A DNA stretch of 64,000 nt from Sinorhizobium fredii USDA 205 (GCF_001461695.1 NZ_AUTC01000035.1:148734-212733), one strand, 5' to 3'. Positions 17,573-26,639 are shown, numbered from the stretch's first letter. Numbers and translations are program-made. The notes: generated from the sequence alone by a model not told the origin.

Positions 17573-18507
17573 TACCGGTGCGGATGCTGATAACACGGCT
17601 GGTGCTCGCTGCCGATCGCTTCCGGCAATGGCTGATCGCGCAGTTCGTCTTTCTGCTGCTCAATGTCCTGAAGCTCTTCCCGGCGGATGCGGCGATCAAT
17701 TTCATGGATCGTGTCGCGCGCTGGATCGGTCCGAAGACCAGCCGCCACAAGCTGACGCTCACCAATCTGCGCAATGCCTTTCCGGACAAGAGCGACGCCT
17801 GGATAGGGGAGATCGCGCTCGAAAGCTGGGGCAATATGGGCCGGCTCGCCGCCGAATATGTCTTCCTCGACCGGCTGTTCGATTTCGATCCATACCGCCC
17901 GGAGCCGGGCAGGGTGGAGGTCTCGGGGATTCCGCTCTTCCTGGAACTGCGCGACAATCCACGGCCCTTCATCGTCTTCACGGCCCATAGCGGCAATTTC
18001 GAAATGCTGCCGGTGGCGGGGTCCGCTTTTGGGCTGGACGTGACGGTCCTCTTCCGGCCGCCGAACAATCCTTACATGGCCGACAAGGTCTTCGAATTCC
18101 GCAAGGAGCGGATGGGCAATCTCGTGCCGTCCCATGCGGGCTCTTCCTTTGCGCTCGCCCGCCAGCTCGAACGCGGCGGCGCCGTTGGCGTGCTGGTCGA
18201 CCAGAAGTTCCGCAAGGGGCTGAAGACGAAGTTTTTCGGACAGGACGTCCAGACCAATCCGCTGCTCGCGAAACTGGTCCGCCAGTTCAATTGCGAGGTC
18301 TATCCGGCCCGTTGCGTTCGTCTCCCCGGCGGTCGCTTCCGCCTGGAACTGGAGCCGGCCGTCGAAATTCCGCGCAGGGCCGATGGCAGCGTCGACGTCA
18401 ACGCAACGGCGCAGATGCTGAACGACAAGGTCGAAAGCTGGGTCCGCGAATATCCGGGCCAATGGCTCTGGTATCACGACCGCTGGCGGATCAAGGGCAG
18501 TCTCTGA
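17569..18507 (+). CDS. lpxXL: Lipid A very-long-chain acyltransferase LpxXL
   Basis: An inner-membrane acyltransferase of the LpxL/HtrB family that transfers the very-long-chain hydroxyacyl group from AcpXL to lipid A. An N-terminal membrane anchor (FVFLLLNVLKLFP) precedes the catalytic HX4E motif in TAHSGNFEMLP, and LVDQKFRKGLKTKFFG and the C-terminal WLWYHDRWR are family blocks. The start is uncertain: TTG 17569 overlaps the adh2XL stop, with GTG 17578 and ATG 17584 as alternatives and no clear SD for any. It closes the cluster. Confidence -1.
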   Translation: MIPVRMLITRLVLAADRFRQWLIAQFVFLLLNVLKLFPADAAINFMDRVARWIGPKTSRHKLTLTNLRNAFPDKSDAWIGEIALESWGNMGRLAAEYVFLDRLFDFDPYRPEPGRVEVSGIPLFLELRDNPRPFIVFTAHSGNFEMLPVAGSAFGLDVTVLFRPPNNPYMADKVFEFRKERMGNLVPSHAGSSFALARQLERGGAVGVLVDQKFRKGLKTKFFGQDVQTNPLLAKLVRQFNCEVYPARCVRLPGGRFRLELEPAVEIPRRADGSVDVNATAQMLNDKVESWVREYPGQWLWYHDRWRIKGSL

Positions 18508-18834
18508 GCCAATCGGTTGTTTTGCGGACGGGAAGGCCGCTGCACAATGACGTGGCGCCCAATCTTTCGAAGCGGAGCGAAGTATCGGTTTGCCCCGAAT
18601 TCCGAACGGTGTCCGCAAATATACGGCGTCGAAAACGTTTGCGGGAGATCGCCGCTTCCTTCTGCTGTTGAACGACTAGACGATGAGTGTACACTCGTCG
18701 TGGCGCTGGGGCGTGGAAGGTGCAACGCGGTTTCGCGTTGCACCGGGGTCGGTCAAAACATAGAAATTTTCAGCTGCACTTACTCGCCTTGAACGCATTG
18801 GCGCGGCCTTCGCCGCGGGAATGAGGTTTTCAAA
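18508..18834. other. 327-bp intergenic region with two inverted repeats
   Basis: No convincing gene. It holds a near-perfect inverted repeat (ACGATGAGTGT/ACACTCGTCGT, about 18680-18701) and then an 11-bp perfect stem (18719-18744). The latter could terminate lpxXL or regulate the PAS gene. Confidence -1.
18719..18744 (+). terminator. Perfect 11-bp stem-loop upstream of the PAS gene
   Basis: GGTGCAACGCG-GTTT-CGCGTTGCACC. A perfect stem with a tetraloop but no following T-run, so it could be a structural or regulatory hairpin rather than a simple terminator. It is 91 bp upstream of the PAS gene and 212 bp after lpxXL. Confidence -1.
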
Positions 18835-19545
18835 TTGAACGAATTGATTGAGCTGTTTTGGTTCAAGTATTCGCAGTTGCAGTATGCGGTAAAGATCGCA
18901 GACGACCATCTGATCGGTATCCTCGACCGTGAACTCGAGCCAATTCTGAGGGCTGTCTACGCCGAGAAGGCCGCCAGCGTCGAAGATGCCCGCCTGCAGT
19001 TCCAGTTTCTCGTGGACCTGTTGCGTGCCGAGGCGGACGACATCGCCTGTGTGCTGCGCCATTCGCGATTGCTCAAATCGCTGATCGACCGCTATCTTGC
19101 GGCGACGAGAAGCGCCGACCTCACCGGGCTGGATCTCGACCGGGCCCCGAAAATGCCGACCAAAGGGCGTGCCGACGAGGGATTGCTCAACGAGGCGATC
19201 CTCGACTGTCTTCCCGACCGTGTCGCGGTCATCACGCCGGATTACCGGTACCTCTACACCAATGCCGCGCATGCGAGCCATCTAGAACGCCGGCCGATGG
19301 ACCTGGTCGGACGGCATGTCGTGGAGTTCATCGGCCTCCAGCGTTTCGAAGAGCGCGTCAAGCTCCATCTCGACCGCTGTTTCGCCGGCGAGATAATCGA
19401 TTACACCTTTGCCAAGACCGTCGACAGCCGAACGGTCGTCGTCCGCTGCCGCATGACACCCTGCCGATCATGCGCCGGCAAGCTCATCGGCGCTATCCTG
19501 GTCATTCAGGAACATGCCGACAGGCGTAGGGCGGTCGCCGCTTGA
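18835..19545 (+). CDS. PAS-domain sensory protein
   Basis: A 236-residue cytoplasmic protein. The N-terminal 100 residues are helical and rich in charged and Leu positions (ELIELFWFKYSQLQYAV...). Residues about 118-230 form a PAS fold (EAILDCLPDRVAVITPDYRYLYTNAAHASHL, later DYTFAKTVDSRTVVVRCRM and GAILVIQEHADRR). There is no output domain, so it probably acts by protein contact. The TTG start at 18835 has GAGG upstream. It is convergent with the hemerythrin gene and lies next to the cbb3 genes; the ligand is unknown, and an oxygen/redox role is only suggested by context. Confidence -1.
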   Translation: MNELIELFWFKYSQLQYAVKIADDHLIGILDRELEPILRAVYAEKAASVEDARLQFQFLVDLLRAEADDIACVLRHSRLLKSLIDRYLAATRSADLTGLDLDRAPKMPTKGRADEGLLNEAILDCLPDRVAVITPDYRYLYTNAAHASHLERRPMDLVGRHVVEFIGLQRFEERVKLHLDRCFAGEIIDYTFAKTVDSRTVVVRCRMTPCRSCAGKLIGAILVIQEHADRRRAVAA

Positions 19546-19552
19546 CCTTCGC

Positions 19553-20077
19553 TCAAGCCGGCAGCGTTCCTGGCTGCTCACCTCGGTGCCGGGCGAGAAT
19601 GCCGCGCAGGCATTCTTGCTCGAAGACTATGTGCCGACGCACATTCGTGAAGAACCCGCGCAGCATATAACCGGCGGTTTCGGCGTTGGCGCTTGCGTCC
19701 GCCGCCCCGAGCCGCGCCAGCATCTCGGACAATTCCTCCGCGTAGCATTCGTCCTCGCAATGCTCGTATTTCAGCTCTTCGAGCATGGCGGCCAGGGCGG
19801 GATCGTCGCCGCTCCTTCTTTCGATACAGGCAAAGACGAGCCGTTCCTCACCGGCGTGCAGTTCCCGGAGCAAGGGGCCGAGCATTCTTGCGGCATAGGC
19901 GCAGATCTCCCGGTCGATCTCCGGAAGGTTGTCGGCAATGGCCTCCAGGCTGTCGCAGAGCGCCAATTGATCCTTGTGAGCCTCCGCAAGCCAAGCGAGC
20001 GGCTCGGCGGCGGCCATTGTCGGCGGCCGCGACTGCGCGCCGTGAGAAGGCGCAAGTCCCTTGATTCTCGTTATCAT
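19553..20077 (-). CDS. Hemerythrin HHE-domain protein
   Basis: A 174-residue four-helix-bundle protein with the spaced metal-ligand helices of hemerythrin HHE domains: WLAEAHKDQLALCD, ELHAGEERLVFACIE, EHCEDECYAEEL and RHIVFEQECL. Such proteins bind O2 or NO at a di-iron site or act in iron/redox stress. I chose the ATG at 20077; a GTG at 20122 would add 15 residues. The FNR box at 20158 lies 80 bp upstream of this start and is shared with ccoN, so microaerobic expression is likely (inference). Confidence -1.
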   Translation of the reverse strand: MITRIKGLAPSHGAQSRPPTMAAAEPLAWLAEAHKDQLALCDSLEAIADNLPEIDREICAYAARMLGPLLRELHAGEERLVFACIERRSGDDPALAAMLEELKYEHCEDECYAEELSEMLARLGAADASANAETAGYMLRGFFTNVRRHIVFEQECLRGILARHRGEQPGTLPA

Positions 20078-20157
20078 GCGCTCAGGTCCCGTCCAGCATC
20101 TCTTCACGTCGCAGTCCTCCACGACAGGGAGGATGCGGCAGTGCGCCGTACCTAACC

Positions 20158-20171
20158 TTGATCTGAATCAA
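20158..20171. promoter_or_regulatory. FNR/FixK box upstream of ccoN and of the hemerythrin gene
   Basis: TTGAT-CTGA-ATCAA, a perfect FNR/FixK box, flanked by a further C and G that extend the symmetry. It is 98 bp upstream of ccoN and 80 bp upstream of the divergent hemerythrin start. Confidence -1.
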
Positions 20172-20269
20172 GGCAGGTGATGGATGATTCCGACAATTCT
20201 CCAGCCGCATTGGCCGACGCGCGACGATGCGCGTGATGGCTGGCAGGTGGAAAAGTTGGGGGCCCAACA

Positions 20270-21886
20270 ATGAAATATACGGTGGAGACGATCCTGCTCG
20301 GTATCGGCGCTTTCCTGGCGCTGGTGGGGGCCGGTTTCGCTGAGGATCGTTTTTTTGCAGCGCATATGTGGGTGCTGTTCTTCGCGCTGTTCGGCGGTAC
20401 GATCGTGCTGATGCGGCGGGTCGATTTTCGGCCGGCCTTTGCAGGGCAGGCGCCACGCCAGGAATACTTCGACGAGGTGGTGAAGTACGGCGTGATTGCC
20501 ACGGTCTTCTGGGGCGTCGTCGGGTTCCTCGTCGGCGTCGTCGTGGCGCTGCAACTCGCCTTTCCCGACCTCAATATCGAGCCTTGGTTCAACTTCGGGC
20601 GCGTGCGGCCGCTGCACACCTCGGCGGTCATTTTCGCATTCGGCGGCAATGCCCTGATTGCGACCTCCCTCTATGTCGTGCAACGCACCAGCCGCGCCCG
20701 ACTGTTCGGCGGCAATCTCGGCTGGTTCGTCTTCTGGGGCTACCAGCTCTTCATCGTGCTTGCCGCCACCGGCTATCTGCTCGGGATAACCCAGGGGCGC
20801 GAATATGCGGAACCGGAATGGTACGTCGACCTCTGGCTGACGATCGTGTGGGTCGCCTACCTCGTTGCCTTCCTCGGCACGATCCTCGTGCGCAAGGAGC
20901 CGCACATCTACGTGGCGAACTGGTTCTATCTCGCTTTCATCGTGACGATCGCAATGCTCCACATCGTCAACAACCTGGCGGTGCCGGTCTCGTTCCTCGG
21001 CTCCAAGAGCTACTCGGCCTTCGCGGGCGTGCAGGATGCGCTGACACAATGGTGGTACGGCCATAACGCCGTCGGTTTCTTCCTGACCGCCGGCTTCCTG
21101 GCGATGATGTATTACTTCATCCCCAAGCAGGTGAACCGCCCCGTCTATTCCTACCGGCTGTCGATCATCCACTTCTGGTCGCTGATCTTCATGTATATCT
21201 GGGCCGGTCCCCATCACCTTCATTATACGGCGCTGCCCGACTGGGCGCAGACGCTCGGCATGGTCTTTTCCGTGATGCTCTGGATGCCCTCATGGGGCGG
21301 CATGATCAATGGTTTGATGACGCTGTCGGGAGCCTGGGACAAGGTCCGCACCGACCCCATCGTGCGCATGATGGTGATGGCCGTCGCCTTCTACGGCATG
21401 GCGACCTTCGAAGGGCCGATGATGTCGATCAAGGCCGTCAACTCGCTCAGCCACTACACCGACTGGACCATCGGCCACGTGCATTCCGGCGCGCTCGGCT
21501 GGAATGGCCTGATTACCTTCGGTGCCATCTATTACCTGGTGCCGAAGCTATGGAACCGCGAGCGGCTCTATAGCCTGCGCATGGTCAACTGGCACTTCTG
21601 GCTCGCCACGCTCGGTATCGTCGTCTACGCCGCCACCATGTGGGTTGCCGGCATCCAGCAGGGGCTGATGTGGCGCGAATACGACGACCAGGGCTTCCTC
21701 GTCTATTCCTTCGCGGAATCGGTCGCGGCGATGTTCCCCTACTATGTCATGCGTGCCGCCGGTGGCGCCCTGTTCCTCGCCGGCGCGCTGATCATGGCCT
21801 TCAATGTAACGATGACCATCCTCGGTCGTGTCCGCGACGAGGCTTCGATCCTCGATGCTGCGGCGCTGCCCGCGGCTGCGGAATAG
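20270..21886 (+). CDS. ccoN: cbb3 cytochrome c oxidase subunit I, CcoN/FixN
   Basis: The catalytic haem-copper subunit of the high-affinity terminal oxidase used in microaerobic respiration. The 538-residue protein has about twelve membrane segments. Haem and CuB ligand His residues are visible in [44 protein letters not shown] and [16 protein letters not shown]. It is first of ccoNOQP, with ccoO 12 bp on. A perfect FNR box upstream predicts control by FnrN or FixK under low oxygen. Confidence -1.
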   Translation: MKYTVETILLGIGAFLALVGAGFAEDRFFAAHMWVLFFALFGGTIVLMRRVDFRPAFAGQAPRQEYFDEVVKYGVIATVFWGVVGFLVGVVVALQLAFPDLNIEPWFNFGRVRPLHTSAVIFAFGGNALIATSLYVVQRTSRARLFGGNLGWFVFWGYQLFIVLAATGYLLGITQGREYAEPEWYVDLWLTIVWVAYLVAFLGTILVRKEPHIYVANWFYLAFIVTIAMLHIVNNLAVPVSFLGSKSYSAFAGVQDALTQWWYGHNAVGFFLTAGFLAMMYYFIPKQVNRPVYSYRLSIIHFWSLIFMYIWAGPHHLHYTALPDWAQTLGMVFSVMLWMPSWGGMINGLMTLSGAWDKVRTDPIVRMMVMAVAFYGMATFEGPMMSIKAVNSLSHYTDWTIGHVHSGALGWNGLITFGAIYYLVPKLWNRERLYSLRMVNWHFWLATLGIVVYAATMWVAGIQQGLMWREYDDQGFLVYSFAESVAAMFPYYVMRAAGGALFLAGALIMAFNVTMTILGRVRDEASILDAAALPAAAE

Positions 21887-21898
21887 GAGGGGAGACCC

Positions 21899-22630
21899 AT
21901 GTCCATTCTCGACAAACATTCGCTGCTCGAACGCAATGCGACGCTGCTGCTCGTCGGTTCCCTGCTCGTCGTCTCGATCGGCGGCATCGTCGAAATCTCC
22001 CCGCTCTTCTACCTCGAAAACACGATCGAGAAGGTCGAAGGGATGCGGCCCTATTCGCCGCTGGAGCTTGCCGGTCGCGATATCTATGTCCGCGAGGGCT
22101 GCTATGTCTGTCACAGCCAGATGATCCGGCCGTTCCGCGATGAGGTCGAGCGCTACGGGCATTATTCGCTGGCGGCGGAGTCGATGTACGACCATCCCTT
22201 CCAGTGGGGCTCGAAGCGCACCGGTCCGGACCTCGCCCGCGTCGGCGAGCGCTATTCCAACGAATGGCACGTCCAGCACATGATCGAGCCCCGTTCGGTC
22301 GTGCCGGAATCGGTCATGCCCAGCTACGCCTTCCTCAAGGAGACGCCGCTCGAGGTGAAGAACGTTCCCATGAGCCTCAAGGCGAACAGGGCGGTCGGCG
22401 TCCCCTACACGGACGAGATGATCGACAACGCGCTGGCGGACGCCAAGGCGCAAGCCGATCCGAATGCCGACACCACCGGCCTCGAGGCGCGCTATCCCAA
22501 GGCCAAGCTCGGCGATTTCGACGGCGATCCGCAAAAGCTGACGGAGATGGATGCGCTTGTCGCCTATCTGCAGATGCTCGGCACGCTCGTCGACTTTTCC
22601 ACCTACGACGACACGACCGGCTATCGCTGA
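21899..22630 (+). CDS. ccoO: cbb3 oxidase membrane-anchored monohaem cytochrome CcoO/FixO
   Basis: Subunit II, which passes electrons from CcoP to CcoN. The 243-residue protein has one N-terminal membrane anchor ([20 protein letters not shown]), then the c-haem site CYVCH at residues 68-72 and the likely distal Met in [14 protein letters not shown] strong SD (GGAGGGG) precedes the ATG, and ccoQ starts 15 bp after its stop. Length and motifs are canonical. Confidence -1.
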   Translation: MSILDKHSLLERNATLLLVGSLLVVSIGGIVEISPLFYLENTIEKVEGMRPYSPLELAGRDIYVREGCYVCHSQMIRPFRDEVERYGHYSLAAESMYDHPFQWGSKRTGPDLARVGERYSNEWHVQHMIEPRSVVPESVMPSYAFLKETPLEVKNVPMSLKANRAVGVPYTDEMIDNALADAKAQADPNADTTGLEARYPKAKLGDFDGDPQKLTEMDALVAYLQMLGTLVDFSTYDDTTGYR

Positions 22631-22645
22631 GAGGGGGACGCTGAC

Positions 22646-22876
22646 ATGGAAACCTATACCGCCATGCGGCATTTCGCCGACAGCTGGGCGCTCCTCGGGA
22701 TGACGCTCTTCTTTCTCGGCGTCGTCGCTTTCGTCTTCCGGCCTGGCGCCAAGACGGCCGCCAACCAGGCGGCCTCCATCCCCTTCAATCACGATGTGAT
22801 CGGCTCTACGCCAGAGCGGCACGCGGGCGGAAACCCGCAGCACACTTTTCCTCATGCCGCTCGAAAGGAGGACTGA
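22646..22876 (+). CDS. ccoQ: cbb3 oxidase small subunit CcoQ/FixQ
   Basis: A 76-residue single-span membrane protein. The membrane segment ALLGMTLFFLGVVAFVFRPG lies at residues about 15-34 and a polar tail follows, as in CcoQ, which stabilises the oxidase. The tail is longer than the roughly 50-60 residues I remember for many CcoQ proteins. It sits between ccoO and ccoP, 2 bp from ccoP. Confidence -1.
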   Translation: METYTAMRHFADSWALLGMTLFFLGVVAFVFRPGAKTAANQAASIPFNHDVIGSTPERHAGGNPQHTFPHAARKED

Positions 22877-22878
22877 TC

Positions 22879-23742
22879 ATGGCGGACAAGCATATTGACG
22901 AGATCAGCGGCGTCGAAACCACCGGCCACGAATGGGATGGCATTCGCGAACTCAACAATCCGATGCCTCGCTGGTGGGTCTACACCTTCTACGCCACGAT
23001 CCTATGGGGCGTCGGTTACGCAATTGCTTATCCATCGATCCCGATGTTGACGGATGCGACGAAGGGCATGCTCGGCTTCTCCAGCCGCGCCGAGGTGAGC
23101 ACCGAGCTTGCCAATGCCAAGGCAGCGCAAGCAGGCAGCCTTGAGCGCATCGCGTCGAGTTCGCTGGAGGAGATCATCGCGGATCCGCAACTTCAGCAAT
23201 TCGCCGTTGCAGGCGGTGCCTCGGCCTTCAAGGTCAACTGTGCCCAGTGCCACGGTTCCGGCGCGGCCGGCGCCAAGGGCTTTCCGAACCTCAACGACGA
23301 CGAGTGGCTCTGGGGCGGCAAGCCCGAGGAGATTTATCAGACGATCGCGCATGGCGTGCGCCATGGCGGCGATGCGGAAACGCGCGTCTCCGAGATGTCA
23401 TCCTTCGCGGAGATGCTGACGCCCGAAGAGATGCGCGATACCGCGGCCTACGTCGTCAGTCTCACTGGGACGTCGTCCGATCCAGCGCTCGTTGCGAACG
23501 GAAAGCAGCTTTTCGCGGACAATTGTTCCGCATGCCACGGCGCGGATGCAACGGGCAATCGCGAGATGGGAGCACCCAATCTGGCGGACGCAATCTGGTT
23601 GAACGGGGAGGGCGAACAGGCGATCGTCAACCAGATGAAGGCGCCGAAGCATGGCGTCATGCCCGCCTGGCTGCCTCGCATCGGCGACACGACAGTCAAG
23701 CAACTCGCGGTCTTCGTCCACTCGCTGGGCGGCGGCGAATAA
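22879..23742 (+). CDS. ccoP: cbb3 oxidase dihaem cytochrome CcoP/FixP
   Basis: Subunit III, the electron entry point of the oxidase. The 287-residue protein has an N-terminal cytoplasmic stretch with GHEWDGIRELNNPMPRWW, a membrane anchor (VYTFYATILWGVGYAIAYP), and two c-haem domains: CAQCH at residues 121-125 and CSACH at 216-220. Both are intact. It is the last gene of ccoNOQP, and a strong terminator follows 38 bp after the stop. Confidence -1.
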   Translation: MADKHIDEISGVETTGHEWDGIRELNNPMPRWWVYTFYATILWGVGYAIAYPSIPMLTDATKGMLGFSSRAEVSTELANAKAAQAGSLERIASSSLEEIIADPQLQQFAVAGGASAFKVNCAQCHGSGAAGAKGFPNLNDDEWLWGGKPEEIYQTIAHGVRHGGDAETRVSEMSSFAEMLTPEEMRDTAAYVVSLTGTSSDPALVANGKQLFADNCSACHGADATGNREMGAPNLADAIWLNGEGEQAIVNQMKAPKHGVMPAWLPRIGDTTVKQLAVFVHSLGGGE

Positions 23743-23779
23743 GGGATACGAAACCGCATTGGGATTCATAGTGGTGCAA

Positions 23780-23808
23780 GCCGCGCGTCTTCAGGACGCG
23801 CGGCTTTT
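23780..23808 (+). terminator. Intrinsic terminator after ccoNOQP
   Basis: GCCGCGCGTC and GACGCGCGGC form a perfect 10-bp stem with loop TTCAG, followed directly by TTTTCT. It closes the ccoNOQP transcript. Confidence -1.
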
Positions 23809-23872
23809 CTGTGCGGAATTCAACAGGAGGTGCTAAGCTTTGTCGGCGGCAGCCCTCGAGAGGACAAGCGAG

Positions 23873-23959
23873 ATGTCACAGGACTGGCCCATGTTCATCC
23901 TGCAGTGCATCGTCGTCTTCGGCCTAGTCAGCGTGCTTTTCATCCGCTTCGGCGAATAG
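23873..23959 (+). CDS. Possible 28-residue single-span membrane peptide
   Basis: An ATG ORF too short for usual gene finding. It encodes MSQDWP, then a hydrophobic span MFILQCIVVFGLVSVLF, then IRFGE and a stop. AGGA lies 8 nt upstream and GC-rich third positions match the neighbours. It lies just past the ccoP terminator and before a minus-strand gene. The shape resembles small oxidase-associated peptides, but there is no direct evidence of expression or partner. It may also be chance. Confidence -1.
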   Translation: MSQDWPMFILQCIVVFGLVSVLFIRFGE

Positions 23960-24002
23960 TCTCCGCGCCGCTGCCGCCTGATCTGAACGTTTGAACCTTC
24001 CA

Positions 24003-24350
24003 TTAGTCTTTCGACCAGACCGCCAGCTCGTAGCCATCCGGATCGGCAAAGTGAAAGCGCCGTCCGCCGGGGAACGCGAAGATCGGCTTAACGATCCTGC
24101 CGCCGGCGCCCTCGACCCGGGCCAGAGCGTCCTCCAGGTCATCGGCATAGAGGATGACGAGCGGCCCGCCGCTGCTGACCGGACCGAGCGTCGTGAAGCC
24201 GCCGGTCAGCCGGCCGTCCGCGAACTCGCAGTATTCCGGACCGTAATCGGTGAAGGTCCAACCGAAGGCACCGCCGTAGAAGGCTTTGCTCGCTGCAATG
24301 TCGGCAACGTTGAATTCGATATAGTCGATGCGTCGGTCGCTGCCGCTCAT
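24003..24350 (-). CDS. VOC-family (glyoxalase/dioxygenase fold) protein
   Basis: A 115-residue protein with the two beta-alpha-beta-beta-beta units of the vicinal oxygen chelate fold: IDYIEFNVADIAASKAFYGGAFGWTF at the start and FHFADPDGYELAVW at the end. The latter carries the C-terminal metal-ligand Glu of the family. The substrate is unknown. Its start overlaps the end of the upstream SRPBCC gene by 4 bp, so the two are co-translated. Confidence -1.
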   Translation of the reverse strand: MSGSDRRIDYIEFNVADIAASKAFYGGAFGWTFTDYGPEYCEFADGRLTGGFTTLGPVSSGGPLVILYADDLEDALARVEGAGGRIVKPIFAFPGGRRFHFADPDGYELAVWSKD

Positions 24351-24781
24351 GGCATGTTCTCTCCCGTCTTTGCTTTCTCGTTGCCTGCTTCCAGAATGGT
24401 CTTCAAGGCGGCGAGATCCTTTTCTACCCAGGCGGCGTCGGCCGCAAACTGCGCGTCGCTCATGCTGGTCTGCCTCAACAGCGTGAACATTACTTCCGCG
24501 CCGTCGCCATTCGGCACGACACGGAGCGCGTTATGGACCTTGGCGCCGTCCTCAAGCGTCACCAGATGATCGACGACCCCAAGTGCGTTGTCGGGAGCGA
24601 AGCGGACGCGGGCGTTGCCGAGTTCGCCGGGCGCGATCCATTCGTCACCGTCACGCGTCAGCCCCGAGGAGAGCCCGGAAGCCCAAAGCGGCATCATCGC
24701 GTGGTCGGCCATGAAGGCGTAGACATCGCGCCAGTCTCGCTCGATCGAGATATGAATTATTCTGGCGGCCATCGTGGTCAT
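24347..24781 (-). CDS. SRPBCC/START-domain protein
   Basis: A 144-residue protein with the helix-grip fold of polyketide cyclase/AHSA1-type proteins. Visible blocks are RIIHISIERDWRDVYAFMADHAMMPLWASGLS at the N-terminus and the hydrophobic strand pattern ALRVVPNGDGAEVMFTLL, then a long C-terminal helix. The ATG at 24781 has GGAGA upstream, and an internal ATG at 24772 is the alternative. It is paired with the downstream VOC gene by a 4-bp overlap. It probably binds a hydrophobic ligand; the function is unknown. Confidence -1.
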   Translation of the reverse strand: MTTMAARIIHISIERDWRDVYAFMADHAMMPLWASGLSSGLTRDGDEWIAPGELGNARVRFAPDNALGVVDHLVTLEDGAKVHNALRVVPNGDGAEVMFTLLRQTSMSDAQFAADAAWVEKDLAALKTILEAGNEKAKTGENMP

Positions 24782-24981
24782 GCGTGTCTCCGTTTTTCAG
24801 CCTGCATAGCACCTCATTGTGCCGCGATCTTGAATGAAACGGCGAATCTTCCCTCGAGCGTAAGATGCCTTCTCAATGCGCCGTTCGACGGCGCCCAGCC
24901 ATCCTACAGCGAGAAGTGGGCCGAAAGGAGCTGATTATGGCCGAGGACTTATCGACGCACCGCTGGCATTCGGCCGCAGAC

Positions 24982-24995
24982 TTGACGCAGATCAA
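24982..24995. promoter_or_regulatory. Near-perfect FNR/FixK box upstream of ccoGHIS
   Basis: TTGAC-GCAG-ATCAA, one base off the consensus in the left half. It lies 62 bp upstream of the ccoG start, the usual distance range for an activator of this operon. Confidence -1.
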
Positions 24996-25057
24996 GGTTT
25001 GAGACGGGGGAAATCGGCGATGACAGGGGCGATCATGAAATAATCCGGAATCCATGG

Positions 25058-26632
25058 ATGCATCCCCGATCCCTCGCCAAAACTCAGTCCGTCGAACGGC
25101 TGGAAGCCGAATCGGTCAGTGCCGCGCGCGTCCGCAAGCCGCTCTATGAGAAGCGCAGGAAGATCTTTCCGAAGCGGGCCGAAGGACGCTTTCGCCGCTT
25201 CAAGTGGCTCATCATGCTGGTGACGCTCGGCATCTACTATTTGACGCCGTGGATCCGCTGGGATCGCGGCACCCATGCGCCGGATCAGGCCGTCCTTGTC
25301 GACCTTGCGGCAAGGCGCTTCTACTTCTTCTTCATCGAGATCTGGCCGCAGGAGTTCTTCTTCGTCGCCGGGCTCCTCGTCATGGCGGGCTTCGGGCTTT
25401 TCCTCGTGACCTCGACGGTCGGCCGCGCCTGGTGCGGCTATGCCTGTCCGCAGACCGTATGGGTCGATCTCTTCCTGGTGATCGAGCGCTTCATCGAAGG
25501 CGACCGCAATGCGCGAATGCGGCTCGATGCGGGTCCGTGGACGCTCGACAAGATCGTCAAGCGCCTTGCCAAGCATGCGATCTGGGTTCTCATCGGCGTG
25601 GCGACCGGCGGCGCCTGGATCTTCTATTTCGCCGATGCGCCATCGCTGCTCAAAAGTTTCGTCACGTTCGAGGCGCCGCCCGTCGCCTATTTCACCGTGG
25701 CGATCCTGACGGCCACAACCTATGTCTTCGGCGGGCTGATGCGCGAGCAGGTCTGCACCTATATGTGCCCCTGGCCGCGCGTCCAGGCGACGATGCTGGA
25801 TGAAAATTCGCTGGTCGTCACCTATAACGACTGGCGCGGCGAACCGCGGTCGCGGCACGCCAAGAAGGCGGCGGCAGCCGGCGAGGTAGTCGGCGATTGT
25901 GTCGACTGCAATGCCTGCGTCGCGGTCTGTCCGATGGGCATCGACATCCGCGACGGCCAGCAGCTCGAGTGCATCACCTGCGCGCTCTGCATCGACGCCT
26001 GCGACGGCGTGATGGACAAGCTCGGCCGCGCGCGCGGACTGATCTCCTATGCAACGCTCAGCGATCATGCCGCCAATCTGGCGCTTGCGACCAGCAACAG
26101 GGCGGCGGCGATCGATCCGCGGCGTGTGCGCGACGCGAACGGTGCTTTCGTGGACAAGGTCAGGCATTTCGACTGGCGCATCATTTTCCGCACCCGCGTT
26201 CTCCTCTATTTCGCCGTCTGGGCGTTGATGGGGCTCGGACTGGTTTATGGGCTCGCGTCGCGTGACCGGCTCGAACTCAACGTGCTGCACGATCGAAATC
26301 CGCAATATGTCGTGGAGTCCGACGGTTCGGTGCGCAATGGCTACATGGTCAAGCTGCTCAACATGATCCCCGAACAGCGCACCATCACGCTGACGATCGA
26401 GGGCATGCCCTCGGCGCGGATGCGCATTGCCGGCCAGGCGCCCGGCGACGGTCGTAGCTTCGCGATCGAGGTCGATCCGGACAAGGTCACGGCGCTCAAG
26501 GTGTTCGTGACCCTACCCAAGGAAAACCTCGTCGAGGCGGATGCCGGCTTCACGTTGATCGCGGACGATCCGTCGAGCCATGAGCAGGACCTGTACCAGG
26601 CGAATTTCAACCGGGCCGCACAAGAAAGATGA
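25058..26632 (+). CDS. ccoG: cbb3 oxidase accessory ferredoxin CcoG/FixG
   Basis: A membrane-bound iron-sulfur protein implicated in copper delivery to cbb3 oxidase. The 524-residue protein has four to five membrane segments, the CxxxCP site GRAWCGYACPQTVW, and two 4Fe-4S binding motifs, CVDCNACVAVCPMGI and CITCALCIDACDGVM. A C-terminal periplasmic Ig-like domain follows. It is first of ccoGHIS, with ccoH starting 7 bp after its stop and an FNR-type box upstream. Confidence -1.
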   Translation: MHPRSLAKTQSVERLEAESVSAARVRKPLYEKRRKIFPKRAEGRFRRFKWLIMLVTLGIYYLTPWIRWDRGTHAPDQAVLVDLAARRFYFFFIEIWPQEFFFVAGLLVMAGFGLFLVTSTVGRAWCGYACPQTVWVDLFLVIERFIEGDRNARMRLDAGPWTLDKIVKRLAKHAIWVLIGVATGGAWIFYFADAPSLLKSFVTFEAPPVAYFTVAILTATTYVFGGLMREQVCTYMCPWPRVQATMLDENSLVVTYNDWRGEPRSRHAKKAAAAGEVVGDCVDCNACVAVCPMGIDIRDGQQLECITCALCIDACDGVMDKLGRARGLISYATLSDHAANLALATSNRAAAIDPRRVRDANGAFVDKVRHFDWRIIFRTRVLLYFAVWALMGLGLVYGLASRDRLELNVLHDRNPQYVVESDGSVRNGYMVKLLNMIPEQRTITLTIEGMPSARMRIAGQAPGDGRSFAIEVDPDKVTALKVFVTLPKENLVEADAGFTLIADDPSSHEQDLYQANFNRAAQER

Positions 26633-26639
26633 GGCGCAC

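Noticed and set aside
21548..22855. A 435-codon minus-strand open frame
   Set aside because: Antisense to ccoN, ccoO and ccoQ, without an SD or motif.
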